DNA of 64,000 bases from Cellulosimicrobium funkei (GTDB lineage: Bacteria > Actinomycetota > Actinomycetes > Actinomycetales > Cellulomonadaceae): positions 186,001-250,000 of the forward strand of contig NZ_SOZH01000008.1 in NCBI RefSeq assembly GCF_004519295.1. The letters run 5' to 3'. Every line of letters starts with the position of its first letter. The stretch's first letter is position 1. Under the pieces are notes generated by a model. The model saw nothing but the letters and a program-made list of their open reading frames with translations. It ran no database searches and had not been told where the DNA came from. Both the position numbers and the translations under genes were made by a program. Below are positions 1-8,470 of this stretch, in pieces.

Positions 1-1149
1 CGGCACGAGCACGAGCCCGTCCGCGCCGGGGGGCGCCTGGAGCGCGAGCCGCGACAGCCCCGCATGGTCGACGCCGAGGACGGCGCGCGCCGCGTCGAGC
101 ACCCGGCTCGCGTTGAGCGTCACCGCGAGCAGCAGGTACCGGCCCGTCGCGTCGGAGAACCCGTTGACGAGGCCGGAGCCGTCCGCCGTGCGGTCGTCGG
201 TCACGGCCGACACGACGCCCGACGTCCCGATCGACACCGCGACGTCGCCCGCGACCATGCCGAGGCCGAGCGCCGCACCGGCGTTGTCGCCCGCGCCGGG
301 GCCGAGCAGCGTGCCGCCCTCGACCGCGCTCCCGGCGACCGAGGGGTGCGCGACGCCCGCCGTCGCCGACGGCCCGACGACGCGCGGCAGCACGACGTCG
401 GTCCGTCCGAGCGCGAGCTCCAGCAGGTAGAGGCGGTACGCGCCCCGGCCGTCGGGGCCGTCGTCCCTCGTCGCGTCGTAGTAGCCCGTGCCTGACGCGT
501 CGGACGCGTCGGTGACGAGCGCGCCGAGGTCCGGGCCGAGCGGCGCGGACTCGTCGCCCGCGGGGCCGTACCCCGCGATGCGCCACGTGAGCCAGTCGTG
601 CGGCAGCGCGACGGCGGCGACGCGCGCCGCGTTCTCCGGCTCGGCGTCGCGCAGCCAGCGCAGCTTCGTCACCGTGAGCGACGCGACCGGCACGGACCCG
701 ATCGCGTCGGCCCACGCCTGGGCGCCCGCCTCGGTCGCGGACTCGACCCGGTCGTGGGCGTCGGGGACGCCCTCGGCGAGGCGGGCCTCGCCGAGCTCCC
801 GGATCAGGTCGCGCGCGGCCGGGGCCGAGCGCGTGTCGTTCCACAGGAGCGCGTCGCGCACGACGTTCCCGTCCGCGTCGAGCGCGACGAGACCGTGCTG
901 CTGGCCGCCGACGGCGAGCGCCGCGACGTCGGCGAGCCCGCCCGCCGCGGACGCGGCCTCGCGGAACGCGTCCCACCACGCGTCGGGGTGGACCTCGGTG
1001 CCGTCGGGGTGCTTGGCCGACCCGGTGCGCACGAGGGCGCCCGTCGCGGCGTCGCGCACGACGATCTTGCAGGACTGCGTGGACGTGTCGACGCCGGCGA
1101 CGAGCACGCGCTCGCCGCCGGCGTCGGACGTCCTGGCGTCGGCGGCCAC
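1..1149 (-). CDS. xylB: Xylulokinase, N-terminal part (gene runs off the left edge)
   Basis: FGGY-family sugar kinase that phosphorylates D-xylulose after xylose isomerisation, in the cytoplasm. The visible 383 residues show the N-terminal phosphate-binding stretch [10 protein letters not shown] near residue 18, the substrate-side motif [16 protein letters not shown], and further on [11 protein letters not shown]. The family is normally 450-490 residues, so the C-terminal quarter lies outside the window. I chose the GTG at 1149 because it sits one base after the xylA stop, a coupled arrangement. A second GTG lies 14 codons further in, at GERVLVAG. Co-transcribed with xylA, and presumably under the same ROK repressor. 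Confidence 0.93.
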   Translation of the reverse strand, partial: MAADARTSDAGGERVLVAGVDTSTQSCKIVVRDAATGALVRTGSAKHPDGTEVHPDAWWDAFREAASAAGGLADVAALAVGGQQHGLVALDADGNVVRDALLWNDTRSAPAARDLIRELGEARLAEGVPDAHDRVESATEAGAQAWADAIGSVPVASLTVTKLRWLRDAEPENAARVAAVALPHDWLTWRIAGYGPAGDESAPLGPDLGALVTDASDASGTGYYDATRDDGPDGRGAYRLYLLELALGRTDVVLPRVVGPSATAGVAHPSVAGSAVEGGTLLGPGAGDNAGAALGLGMVAGDVAVSIGTSGVVSAVTDDRTADGSGLVNGFSDATGRYLLLAVTLNASRVLDAARAVLGVDHAGLSRLALQAPPGADGLVLVP

Positions 1150-1150
1150 C

Positions 1151-2332
1151 TCAGCCGATGAGGTGCTCGAGCGCGAGCTGGTTGAGGCGCACGAAGCCGA
1201 AGTCGCGGTTCGCCGCGGCGTCGACGTCGAACTCCTCGTACGCGCCGCGGTCCGCGAGCAGGTCGGCGACGGACTCGCCCTCGCCCAGCGTGGGCTGGCC
1301 GAGCTCGAACACGCCCGAGTGCGCGAACGCCTCCTGGACACGGCTGTCGGCGCGGTACGCCGCGGCCTTGCGCGCGAGCAGGCGGTAGGTCTCCATGTTG
1401 GCGCGCGCGGAGTCCCACACGCCGACCTCGTTCTCGGTGCGCGACGGCTTGTAGTCGAAGTGACGCGGGCCCGTGTACGTGGGGCCGCCGTTCGGGAAGC
1501 CGTTCTCGAGCAGGTCGACCGTGAAGAACGCGGAGAGCAGGTCGCCGTGGCCGAACACGAGGTCCTGGTCGAACTTGATCGAGCGCTGGCCGTTGAGGTC
1601 GATGTGGAAGAGCTTGCCCGCCCACAGCGCCTGCGCGAGGCCGTGCGTGTAGTTGAGGCCCGCCATCTGCTCGTGGCCCGTCTCCGGGTTGAGGCCCACG
1701 ATGTCGCCGTTGTCGAGCTTCGCGATGAGGCCGAGCGCGTGGCCGATGGTCGGCAGGAAGATGTCGCCGCGGGGCTCGTTCGGCTTGGGCTCGAGCGCGA
1801 TCTTGAGGTCGTAGCCCTTCTCCTTGATGTACGCCGCGGTGAGGTCGAGACCCTCGGCGTAGCGCTCGTGCGCGGAGTGCAGGTCCTTGGCGCCGTCGTA
1901 CTCGGTGCCCTCGCGGCCGCCCCACATGACGAACGTCTTGGCGCCGAGCTCGGCGGTGAGGTCGACGTTGCGCAGCACCTTGCGCAGCGCGTAGCGGCGC
2001 ACGCCGCGGTCGTTCGAGGTGAGGCCGCCGTCCTTGAAGACGGGGTGGCTGAACAGGTTGGTCGTCACCATCTCGATGACGAGGCCCGTGTCCTCGGCAG
2101 CCTGGCGCACCGCGTCGAGGCGCTTGGTGCGCTCGGCGTCGTCCGCGCCGAAGGGGACGACGTCGTCGTCGTGGAACGTGAAGCCCCACGCGCCGAGGTC
2201 GGCCAGACGACGCACCGACTCGGCCGGGTCGAGCGCCGGGCGGCTCGCGCTGCCGAACTGGTCCTGCGCGGTCCAGCCCACGGTCCACAGACCGAAGGAG
2301 AAGTTGATGTCCTGGGTGGTCTCGTCGGCCAC
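1151..2332 (-). CDS. xylA: Xylose isomerase, type I (actinobacterial)
   Basis: Converts D-xylose to D-xylulose, the first step of bacterial xylose catabolism. At 393 residues it matches class I enzymes such as those of Streptomyces. The catalytic pair is in [10 protein letters not shown]: His54 and Asp57 fall at the classical Streptomyces numbering. Metal ligands Glu181 and Lys183 are in [12 protein letters not shown]. The start is GTG, preceded by GAGGAG about seven bases upstream. First gene of the xylA-xylB operon, divergent from the ROK regulator at 2434. Its promoter carries a palindrome between the -35 and -10 boxes, so repression in the absence of xylose is expected. Confidence 0.97.
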   Translation of the reverse strand: MADETTQDINFSFGLWTVGWTAQDQFGSASRPALDPAESVRRLADLGAWGFTFHDDDVVPFGADDAERTKRLDAVRQAAEDTGLVIEMVTTNLFSHPVFKDGGLTSNDRGVRRYALRKVLRNVDLTAELGAKTFVMWGGREGTEYDGAKDLHSAHERYAEGLDLTAAYIKEKGYDLKIALEPKPNEPRGDIFLPTIGHALGLIAKLDNGDIVGLNPETGHEQMAGLNYTHGLAQALWAGKLFHIDLNGQRSIKFDQDLVFGHGDLLSAFFTVDLLENGFPNGGPTYTGPRHFDYKPSRTENEVGVWDSARANMETYRLLARKAAAYRADSRVQEAFAHSGVFELGQPTLGEGESVADLLADRGAYEEFDVDAAANRDFGFVRLNQLALEHLIG

Positions 2333-2400
2333 GGTGGTCTCCTCGTCGAGAGGGCCGGAGCGACGTCGGTCGACCCCGGCCTATTTATGTCGTACGGCTG

Positions 2401-2429
2401 AACTTATCCGTCCGGGTCGGTAAGGTCAA
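2401..2429 (-). promoter_or_regulatory. xylA promoter with overlapping palindromic operator
   Basis: Reading the minus strand, a -35 box TTGACC (2429-2424) is followed by exactly 17 bases and a weak -10 TAAGTT (2406-2401). The spacer and box edges form an imperfect 22-base palindrome at 2403-2424, with CTTA/TAAG ends and a CCGG centre. A repressor bound there would block RNA polymerase. The divergent ROK gene starts ten bases beyond the palindrome, so autoregulation is also possible. The boxes are seen directly; the link to the ROK protein is inference. Confidence 0.5.
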
Positions 2430-2433
2430 GACC

Positions 2434-3663
2434 GTGAACCGCAGCGTCGCGACCCGGACGGGTCCCCCAGCAGCCCGCCAGGCCACGCTGCGCGAGCACA
2501 ACCTCGCGCTGGTCGCGCGGGCCGTGTTCGAGGCGTCGCACCCGTGCTCGCGCGCCGACATCGCCGGCGCGAGCGGGCTCACGCGCGCCACCGTCTCGAC
2601 GCTCGTCGACCGCCTCGTCGCCGCCGGCATCGTGGCCGAGCTGCCGCCCGCCACCCCGCAGCGCGCCGGGCGGCCCGCCGTGCCGCTCGCCCCCGCGCCG
2701 CGCACCCTCGTGGGTCTGGGGCTCGAGGTGAACGTCGACTACCTCGGCGGGCGCGTGCTCGACCTCACCGGCGCCGTCGTCGCCGAGCAGGTCGACCCCG
2801 ACGACCTCCACGACAGCGACCCCACCGAGGTGCTGGCCCGCCTCGGGCGCATCGCGCACGACCTCCTCGCCCAGGTGCGCGCCGACGGCATGACCGTCGC
2901 GGGCGCGCGTCTCGCCCTGCCCGGCCTCGTCGACCCGCGCGCCGGCCGGCTCGAGGTCGCACCGAACCTCGGCTGGTCCCACCTCGACCCCGTCCGCCTC
3001 CTCGGGCTCGGCCCCGACGTCGCCGTCGAGATCGGGAACGAGGCCAAGCTCGCCGCGCTCGCCCAGGCGAGCCACGGCGTCGTGCCCGACGACGCGACCG
3101 GGCCCGCGCCCTCGACGTACCTCTACGTGTCGGGCGACGTGGGCATCGGGTCCGCGATCGTCGTCGACCGCCGCCTGTTCCACGGCCGCCACGGCTGGAC
3201 GGGCGAGGTGGGGCACGTCGTCGTCGACCCGCACGGCCCCCGGTGCCGCTGCGGCGCGACGGGCTGCCTGGAGCAGTACGCGGGCAAGGACGCGCTCCTG
3301 CGCGGCGCGGGCCTGCCCGTCGACGCGCCCACCGGGGCGCTCGTCGCCGCCCTCGACGCCGGCGAGCCGGACGCGCTCGCCGCGGTCGAGCGCGCCGGGA
3401 CCGCGCTCGGCAGCGCGCTCGCCGACTACGTCAACCTCGTCGACATCGACACCGTCCTGCTCGGCGGCATCTACCCCGCGCTCCTGCCCTACCTGCGCCC
3501 CGCCGCCGAGGCCGAGCTCCGGACCCGCGTCCTCGCCGCCCCCTGGACCGACGTCGTGCTGCTGCCCGCGCCCGTCGGCGACCACGCCGCGCTCACGGGC
3601 GGCGCGCGCGAGGTGCTGCGCGGGGTCGTCGAGGACCCGAGCGCCTGGGTCGCCGACGACTGA
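2434..3663 (+). CDS. ROK-family transcriptional repressor, probable XylR
   Basis: 409-residue ROK protein with an N-terminal winged helix (roughly residues 15-75; ADIAGASGLTRATVSTLVDRLVAAGIV), followed by the sugar-kinase-like fold. The zinc motif CRCGATGCLEQYAG and the ATP/sugar-fold stretch YVSGDVGIGSAIV are present. Family members with a DNA-binding domain repress xylose or glucose-related operons until sugar binds. The divergent position next to xylA and the palindrome in the shared 101-base intergenic region make a XylR role the best guess. GTG start; no strong ribosome site is visible, so initiation may be nearly leaderless. The ligand is not provable from sequence. Confidence 0.88.
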   Translation: MNRSVATRTGPPAARQATLREHNLALVARAVFEASHPCSRADIAGASGLTRATVSTLVDRLVAAGIVAELPPATPQRAGRPAVPLAPAPRTLVGLGLEVNVDYLGGRVLDLTGAVVAEQVDPDDLHDSDPTEVLARLGRIAHDLLAQVRADGMTVAGARLALPGLVDPRAGRLEVAPNLGWSHLDPVRLLGLGPDVAVEIGNEAKLAALAQASHGVVPDDATGPAPSTYLYVSGDVGIGSAIVVDRRLFHGRHGWTGEVGHVVVDPHGPRCRCGATGCLEQYAGKDALLRGAGLPVDAPTGALVAALDAGEPDALAAVERAGTALGSALADYVNLVDIDTVLLGGIYPALLPYLRPAAEAELRTRVLAAPWTDVVLLPAPVGDHAALTGGAREVLRGVVEDPSAWVADD

Positions 3664-3680
3664 CCAGGTGATCCTGGCGG

Positions 3681-3740
3681 GCCGAGCAGGTGGTTCGCGC
3701 GCGTCCCGCGACCAGGACGAGCCCGGACCACCTGCTCGGC
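3681..3740. terminator. Hairpin between convergent xylR-like and lacI-type genes
   Basis: A perfect 14-base inverted repeat (GCCGAGCAGGTGGT at 3681-3694; complement at 3727-3740) with a 32-base loop lies between two convergent genes. There is no T-tract, as is common for actinobacterial terminators. A closely related arm sequence recurs at 39125-39140, so this is one member of a dispersed hairpin family (see findings). Confidence 0.55.
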
Positions 3741-3765
3741 GGCCGGGACGCGCCGAACCCGGGAC

Positions 3766-4833
3766 CTAGCTCGGGGGCGGGGCGGTGCTCGCTCGCTCGA
3801 CGAGGCGGGTCGGGACGAGGCGGGTGCCGGCCTCGTGGACGCCCTCGCGGACCTGCCGGAGCACCTGCGCGACGAGCCGGCGCCCGACCTCGGCGAAGTC
3901 CTGGTGGACGGTCGTGAGCGGGGGCAGGAACTCGCTGGACTCGGGCAGGTCGTCGAACCCGACGACGCTCACGTCCTGCGGGACCCGTCGGCCGGAGTCG
4001 TGCAGGGCCCGGACGAGCCCGAGGGCCATCTGGTCGTTGGCGACGAACACGGCGGTGAGGTCGTCGCGGCGCGCGAGGCGCAGCCCGGCCTCGTACCCGG
4101 ACGACGGCGACCAGTCGCCCCGCTCGATCGGCGGGACCTCGCGGCCCGCGGCCTCGAGCGTGGCCCGCCACGCGGAGGTGCGGCGCTCGGCCGCGAACGA
4201 GAGCGCGGGCCCCGCGAGGTGGTGCACGGTCCGGTGCCCGAGGTCGAGCAGGTGCCGCACGGCCTGGCGGGTGCCGTCGGCCTGGTCCGTGTCGACGACG
4301 GCGTAGCTCTCGCCCGCGTCGGAGTCGGCGACGACGACCTGGACGCCGGGCGGCAGGCTGACCTGCGCGACGTCGAGGAGGTGCACCTCCATGAGCAGGA
4401 TGATCGCGTCGACCGCGAGCTCGCCGAGGCGCGTGAAGGCGCCGTGGACGCCGTCCTGGGTGGGCGCCGCGACGGGGATGACCGTGATGGCGTAGCCCTC
4501 GGCGGCGGCCGAGGTCGCGATGGCCTCGAGCGTGCGGACGTTGCCCGTGGTCGCGAGCGAGAAGAGGATGACGCCGATCGTGCGGAACGACCCGCTCTTC
4601 AGCGCGCGGGCCGCGCTGTTGGGCCGGTAGCCGAGCTCGGTCATCGCCTCGAGCACGCGCGAGCGCGTGCTCTCGACGACGCCCGGGTGCCCGTTGGAGA
4701 CGCGGGAGACGGTCTGCGCGGAGACCCCGGCGACGCGCGCGACGTCGGCCATCGAGACGCGCCGTGCCGTGCGGACGGCAGCTCCCCCGGTGCGCGTCAG
4801 GGCGGGGGTCTCGTCGTCGAGCCCGTCGGTCAT
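3766..4833 (-). CDS. LacI-family transcriptional regulator of the galactoside operon
   Basis: 355-residue LacI/GalR repressor. The N-terminal helix-turn-helix and hinge (MADVARVAGVSAQTVSRVSN, then YRPNSAARALKSG) are followed by a periplasmic-binding-protein-like effector domain (GVILFSLATTGN; DLGHRTVHHLAGP; SVVGFDDLPES). I took ATG at 4833, behind GAGGAC. An in-frame upstream extension lacks family similarity. It is divergent from the sugar permease gene, and two exact LacI-type operators lie in the 174-base gap. Known family behaviour predicts release by a galactoside or its breakdown product. Ligand identity is inferred from the neighbouring GH42 and GH30 enzymes. Confidence 0.93.
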   Translation of the reverse strand: MTDGLDDETPALTRTGGAAVRTARRVSMADVARVAGVSAQTVSRVSNGHPGVVESTRSRVLEAMTELGYRPNSAARALKSGSFRTIGVILFSLATTGNVRTLEAIATSAAAEGYAITVIPVAAPTQDGVHGAFTRLGELAVDAIILLMEVHLLDVAQVSLPPGVQVVVADSDAGESYAVVDTDQADGTRQAVRHLLDLGHRTVHHLAGPALSFAAERRTSAWRATLEAAGREVPPIERGDWSPSSGYEAGLRLARRDDLTAVFVANDQMALGLVRALHDSGRRVPQDVSVVGFDDLPESSEFLPPLTTVHQDFAEVGRRLVAQVLRQVREGVHEAGTRLVPTRLVERASTAPPPS

Positions 4834-4912
4834 GGCGTCCTCGTCCTCGTGGTGTCGGCACAGTACCCGTGCCGGACCGGTGTCGTGGCCGGTCAGCACC
4901 CACAGTAGGCGA

Positions 4913-4926
4913 TGTTTGCGTAAACA
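4913..4926. promoter_or_regulatory. LacI-type operator O1 (TGTTTGCGTAAACA)
   Basis: A 14-base palindrome with the central CG typical of LacI/GalR sites. It is the exact reverse complement of the second site at 4948-4961, centred 35 bases away. Located between the regulator and the first permease gene, nearer the regulator, so it could serve autoregulation or looping. Confidence 0.82.
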
Positions 4927-4947
4927 CCGAACCTCGTGCCATGCTCA

Positions 4948-4961
4948 TGTTTACGCAAACA
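4948..4961. promoter_or_regulatory. LacI-type operator O2 (TGTTTACGCAAACA)
   Basis: Second 14-base operator, 46 bases before the permease start codon and the exact inverse of O1. Its position suggests it overlaps the promoter or early transcribed region of the transporter operon. No convincing -35/-10 pair could be assigned around it. Confidence 0.82.
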
Positions 4962-5007
4962 ACGGCGACGACGGACGTCGCCGTCCCCCGATGACGAGGA
5001 CCACAGC

Positions 5008-5946
5008 ATGACGACGACGTCCCCACCCGTGGCAGCGCTCCGGCCACCGGTCGGCGCTCCTTCGTCCCTCCCGGCGCGGCGCCGACGGCGCTCGTGGACC
5101 GGCTGGGGCTTCGTGGGGCCGTTCATGGCGGTCTTCGCGCTCGTGTTCCTCGCACCGATCGCGTACTCGATCTACCTCAGCCTGTTCCGCACCCAGATGG
5201 TGGGCGGCACGCAGTTCGTCGGGTTCGAGAACTACTCCCGCGCGTTCTCGGACCCGCAGTTCTGGTCGGGCGTGTCTCGCGTCGGGCTGTTCCTCGTGGT
5301 CCAGGTCCCGATCATGCTCGGCATCGCCCTGCTCGTCGCGCTCGCGATCGACTCCGGTCGCCTGTACGGGCGGAACTTCTTCCGGATCTCGATCTTCCTC
5401 CCCTACGCCGTCCCGGCCGTCGTCGCGACGCTCATGTGGGGCTTCATGTACGGGACGCGGTTCGGGCTCGTCGCGAACATCAACGACGCGCTCGGCACGA
5501 CGATCCCCAACCCGCTCTCTCCCGACTGGGTGCTGCTGTCGATCGGCAACATCGTGACCTGGGAGTTCGTGGGCTACAACATGCTCATCTTCTACTCGGC
5601 GCTGCGCGTCGTGCCGACCTCGCTCTACGAGGCGGCGGAGCTCGACGGCGCGTCCCAGTGGCAGGTCGTCCGGGCGATCAAGATCCCCGCGATCCGGGGC
5701 TCGCTCGTCATCGCGACGATCTTCTCGATCATCGGCTCGTTCCAGCTCTTCAACGAGCCGAGCATCCTGCAGAGCCTCGCGCCGAACGCGATCACGACGT
5801 ACTTCACCCCGAACCTGTACGCGTACTCGCTGTCGTTCTCCGGCCAGCAGTACAACTACTCGGCGACCGTCGCCATCATCATGGGCGTCCTCACGATGAT
5901 CGTGGCCTACGTCGTCCAGCTGCGCGGCATGCGCAAGGAGGCCTGA
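5008..5946 (+). CDS. Carbohydrate ABC transporter permease, MalF type
   Basis: 312-residue inner-membrane permease of the sugar-uptake (CUT1) class. A cytoplasmic Arg-rich N-terminus leads into the first membrane helix (GFVGPFMAVFALVFLAPIAY), followed by about five more helices. The EAA loop that docks the ATPase is seen as EAAELDGASQWQVVRAIKIP. Start ATG behind GAGGA with seven-base spacing. A longer in-frame start would run into the operator region and is unlikely. Operon with the MalG-type permease, which starts three bases downstream. No ATP-binding gene is present in the operon, so energy probably comes from a shared MsiK-like ATPase elsewhere. Confidence 0.94.
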   Translation: MTTTSPPVAALRPPVGAPSSLPARRRRRSWTGWGFVGPFMAVFALVFLAPIAYSIYLSLFRTQMVGGTQFVGFENYSRAFSDPQFWSGVSRVGLFLVVQVPIMLGIALLVALAIDSGRLYGRNFFRISIFLPYAVPAVVATLMWGFMYGTRFGLVANINDALGTTIPNPLSPDWVLLSIGNIVTWEFVGYNMLIFYSALRVVPTSLYEAAELDGASQWQVVRAIKIPAIRGSLVIATIFSIIGSFQLFNEPSILQSLAPNAITTYFTPNLYAYSLSFSGQQYNYSATVAIIMGVLTMIVAYVVQLRGMRKEA

Positions 5947-5948
5947 CG

Positions 5949-6905
5949 ATGACCGCCACGACCCCCTCGACCCCGGCGGTCCCCGCCGCGTCCCGCACGA
6001 CGACGAGCGCCACGACCCGCAAGCCCGTGCGCCTGCGCTCGCGCGCCCCGCACGGCGTCACCCGCCCCCGCCGCAGCGTCCTGCTGACGGTCCTCACGGG
6101 GATCGTCCTGCTCTACGCGCTCGTGCCGCTGTTCTGGCTCGTCGTCAACGCGTCCAAGACGCAGTCGAGCCTGTTCTCCTCGTTCGGCCTGTGGTTCAGC
6201 GGCGACTTCGCGCTCTTCGACAACATCGCCCGGACGCTCACCTACGACGGCGGCATCTTCGGTCGCTGGTTCGCGAACACGCTGCTGTACGTGGTGGTCG
6301 GGGCCGGCGGTGCGACGTTCCTCGCGGTGCTCGGCGGGTACGCGCTCGCGAAGTTCGACTTCCCCGGCAAGCGCGGCGTGTTCGCGACGGTCATCGGCGC
6401 GGTCGCGGTGCCGGGCACGGCCCTGGCCGTCCCGACGTTCCTCATGTTCAGCCAGATGGGGCTGACGAACACGCCGTGGGCCGTCATCATCCCGTCGCTC
6501 ATCTCGCCGTTCGGCCTCTACCTCATGTGGGTGTTCGCCGCCGAGTCGATCCCGACGGAGCTGCTCGAGGCCGCGCGCGTGGACGGTTCGAGCGAGGCGC
6601 GCACGTTCTTCCAGGTGTCGCTGCCGCTGCTCGCGCCCGGGATCGTCACGGTCCTGCTCTTCACGATGGTCGCGACGTGGAACAACTACTTCCTGCCGCT
6701 GATCATGCTCAAGGACCCCGACTGGTACCCGCTGACGCTCGGCCTCAACGCGTGGAACGCGCAGGCCGCGACCGCCGGCGGCGAGGCGATCTTCGACCTC
6801 GTGATCACCGGCTCGCTCCTCACGATCCTGCCGCTCGTCGCGGCCTTCCTCCTGCTCCAGCGCTACTGGCAGTCCGGCCTCGCGGCCGGGTCCGTCAAGG
6901 AGTGA
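5949..6905 (+). CDS. Carbohydrate ABC transporter permease, MalG type
   Basis: 318-residue second permease of the CUT1 sugar importer, pairing with the MalF-type protein to form the channel. An Arg-rich cytoplasmic start is followed by six predicted helices, the first being SVLLTVLTGIVLLYALVPLF. The EAA loop reads EAARVDGSSEARTFFQVSLP. The ribosome site AAGGAGG lies inside the last codons of the preceding gene, implying translational coupling. Substrate is inferred to be a galacto-oligosaccharide because the operon continues into a binding protein and a GH42 beta-galactosidase. Confidence 0.94.
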   Translation: MTATTPSTPAVPAASRTTTSATTRKPVRLRSRAPHGVTRPRRSVLLTVLTGIVLLYALVPLFWLVVNASKTQSSLFSSFGLWFSGDFALFDNIARTLTYDGGIFGRWFANTLLYVVVGAGGATFLAVLGGYALAKFDFPGKRGVFATVIGAVAVPGTALAVPTFLMFSQMGLTNTPWAVIIPSLISPFGLYLMWVFAAESIPTELLEAARVDGSSEARTFFQVSLPLLAPGIVTVLLFTMVATWNNYFLPLIMLKDPDWYPLTLGLNAWNAQAATAGGEAIFDLVITGSLLTILPLVAAFLLLQRYWQSGLAAGSVKE

Positions 6906-6989
6906 CGCCCGCGCCGCCGCACGGGCCGGCCCACCACCCCCGCACCCACCCCGCCCGATCCGTCTGACGACGAAGTGAGAGGAACCCTC

Positions 6990-8330
6990 ATGTCCATCCG
7001 CACCACCCGCGCCCTGCGCGCCGTCGCCGCCACCGGCGTCGTCGCGCTGGCCCTGGCCGCCTGCAGCTCGGGCGGCGGCAACGACTCCGGCGGGGACGCC
7101 GGCTCGGCCGACGACGTCGCCGCGGCCCTCGAGGAGGGTGGCAGCCTCACGGTGTGGGCCTGGGAGCCCACGCTCGAGCAGGTCGTCAGCGACTTCGAGG
7201 CCGAGTACCCGAACGTCGACGTCGAGCTCGTCAACGCGGGCACCGGCAACGACCAGTACACCGCCCTCCAGAACGCGATCGCCGCCGGCAAGGGCGTGCC
7301 CGACGTCGCGCAGGTCGAGTACTACGCGCTCCCGCAGTTCGCGCTGTCGGACGCCGTCGCCGACCTGTCGTCGTTCGGTGCCGACGAGCTCGACGGGACC
7401 TTCACCCCCGGGCCGTGGAACGCCGTCCAGCAGGGCGCGGGCATCTACGGCCTGCCCATGGACTCCGGCCCCATGGCCCTCTTCTACAACGAGGAGGTCT
7501 TCACGCAGCACGGCATCGAGGTGCCGACGACGTGGGACGGCTTCGTCGAGGCCGCGCGCGCCCTGCACGCGGCCGACCCGAACGTGTACATCACCAACGA
7601 CACGGGCGACGCCGGGTTCACGACCTCGCTCATCTGGCAGGCCGGCGGCCAGCCGTTCCAGGTCGACGGCACGGACGTGACGATCGACCTCGCGGACGAG
7701 GGCAGCACGCAGTTCGCGCAGACCTGGCAGACGCTCATCGACGAGGACCTCCTCGCGCCCGTCAGCTCGTGGAGCGACGAGTGGTACCAGGGCCTCGGCA
7801 ACGGCACGATCGCGACGCTCGCGATCGGCGCGTGGATGCCCGCGAACCTCGAGTCGGGCGTGCCCGACGGCGCGGGCAAGTGGCGCGTCGCCCCGCTCCC
7901 CCAGTGGGAGGAGGGCGCGTCCGCGAGCGCCGAGAACGGCGGCTCCGCGCTGTCCGTCCCGGCCGCGAGCTCGAACCAGGCGCTCGCCTACGGATTCCTC
8001 GAGTACGCGAACGCGGGCGACGGCGTGCAGACGCGCGTGGACGGCGGCGCGTTCCCGGCCACGACGGCCGAGCTGGAGTCCGACGAGTTCCAGGGCTTCG
8101 AGTCCGAGTACTTCGGCGGCCAGAAGATCAACGAGGTCCTCGCGCAGTCGGCGTCCGACGTCGTCGAGGGCTGGTCGTACCTGCCGTTCCAGGTCTACGC
8201 GAACTCGATCTTCAACGACACCGTGGGCCAGGCCTACGTCTCGGGCACGACCCTCGCCGACGGCCTGAAGGCCTGGCAGGACGCGTCCGCGAAGTACGGC
8301 ACCGAGCAGGGGTTCACCGTCACCGAGTGA
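6990..8330 (+). CDS. Extracellular sugar-binding lipoprotein of the ABC importer
   Basis: 446-residue family 1 solute-binding protein that captures the oligosaccharide outside the membrane and delivers it to the two permeases. The signal peptide ends in the lipobox LALAACS with lipidated Cys25, then a Gly/Asp-rich linker. The mature domain contains YGLPMDSGPMALFYNEEVF and GIGAWMPANLESG-type stretches typical of CUT1 binding proteins. The ATG at 6990 is preferred over the upstream GTG because AGAGGAA precedes it and the signal peptide then starts cleanly. Two strong hairpins follow the stop codon, consistent with higher expression of the binding protein than of downstream genes. Confidence 0.94.
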   Translation: MSIRTTRALRAVAATGVVALALAACSSGGGNDSGGDAGSADDVAAALEEGGSLTVWAWEPTLEQVVSDFEAEYPNVDVELVNAGTGNDQYTALQNAIAAGKGVPDVAQVEYYALPQFALSDAVADLSSFGADELDGTFTPGPWNAVQQGAGIYGLPMDSGPMALFYNEEVFTQHGIEVPTTWDGFVEAARALHAADPNVYITNDTGDAGFTTSLIWQAGGQPFQVDGTDVTIDLADEGSTQFAQTWQTLIDEDLLAPVSSWSDEWYQGLGNGTIATLAIGAWMPANLESGVPDGAGKWRVAPLPQWEEGASASAENGGSALSVPAASSNQALAYGFLEYANAGDGVQTRVDGGAFPATTAELESDEFQGFESEYFGGQKINEVLAQSASDVVEGWSYLPFQVYANSIFNDTVGQAYVSGTTLADGLKAWQDASAKYGTEQGFTVTE

Positions 8331-8339
8331 CCCGGCCCC

Positions 8340-8365
8340 GCCGGGCGCCCGCCGGGGCGCCCGGC
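8340..8365 (+). terminator. 11-bp hairpin after the binding-protein gene
   Basis: A perfect stem of 11 base pairs (8340-8350 with 8355-8365) and a four-base loop, nine bases after the binding-protein stop. It probably protects the upstream mRNA or partly terminates transcription before the glycosidase gene. Confidence 0.65.
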
Positions 8366-8378
8366 CCTGCCCCGTCGG

Positions 8379-8412
8379 CCGCGTGGTCGCGCCTCCCGGC
8401 GCGACCACGCGG
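8379..8412 (+). terminator. 15-bp hairpin between binding-protein and GH42 genes
   Basis: A perfect 15-base-pair stem (8379-8393 with 8398-8412) with a TCCC loop, directly following the first hairpin. Tandem hairpins of this strength inside an operon suggest attenuation or a stable processed mRNA end upstream of the beta-galactosidase gene. Confidence 0.65.
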
Positions 8413-8470
8413 CACCCCGCCGACGGCCCACCCCGCCGTCGACCGCTCTGCGAGCACCTGAGGAGCCTGC

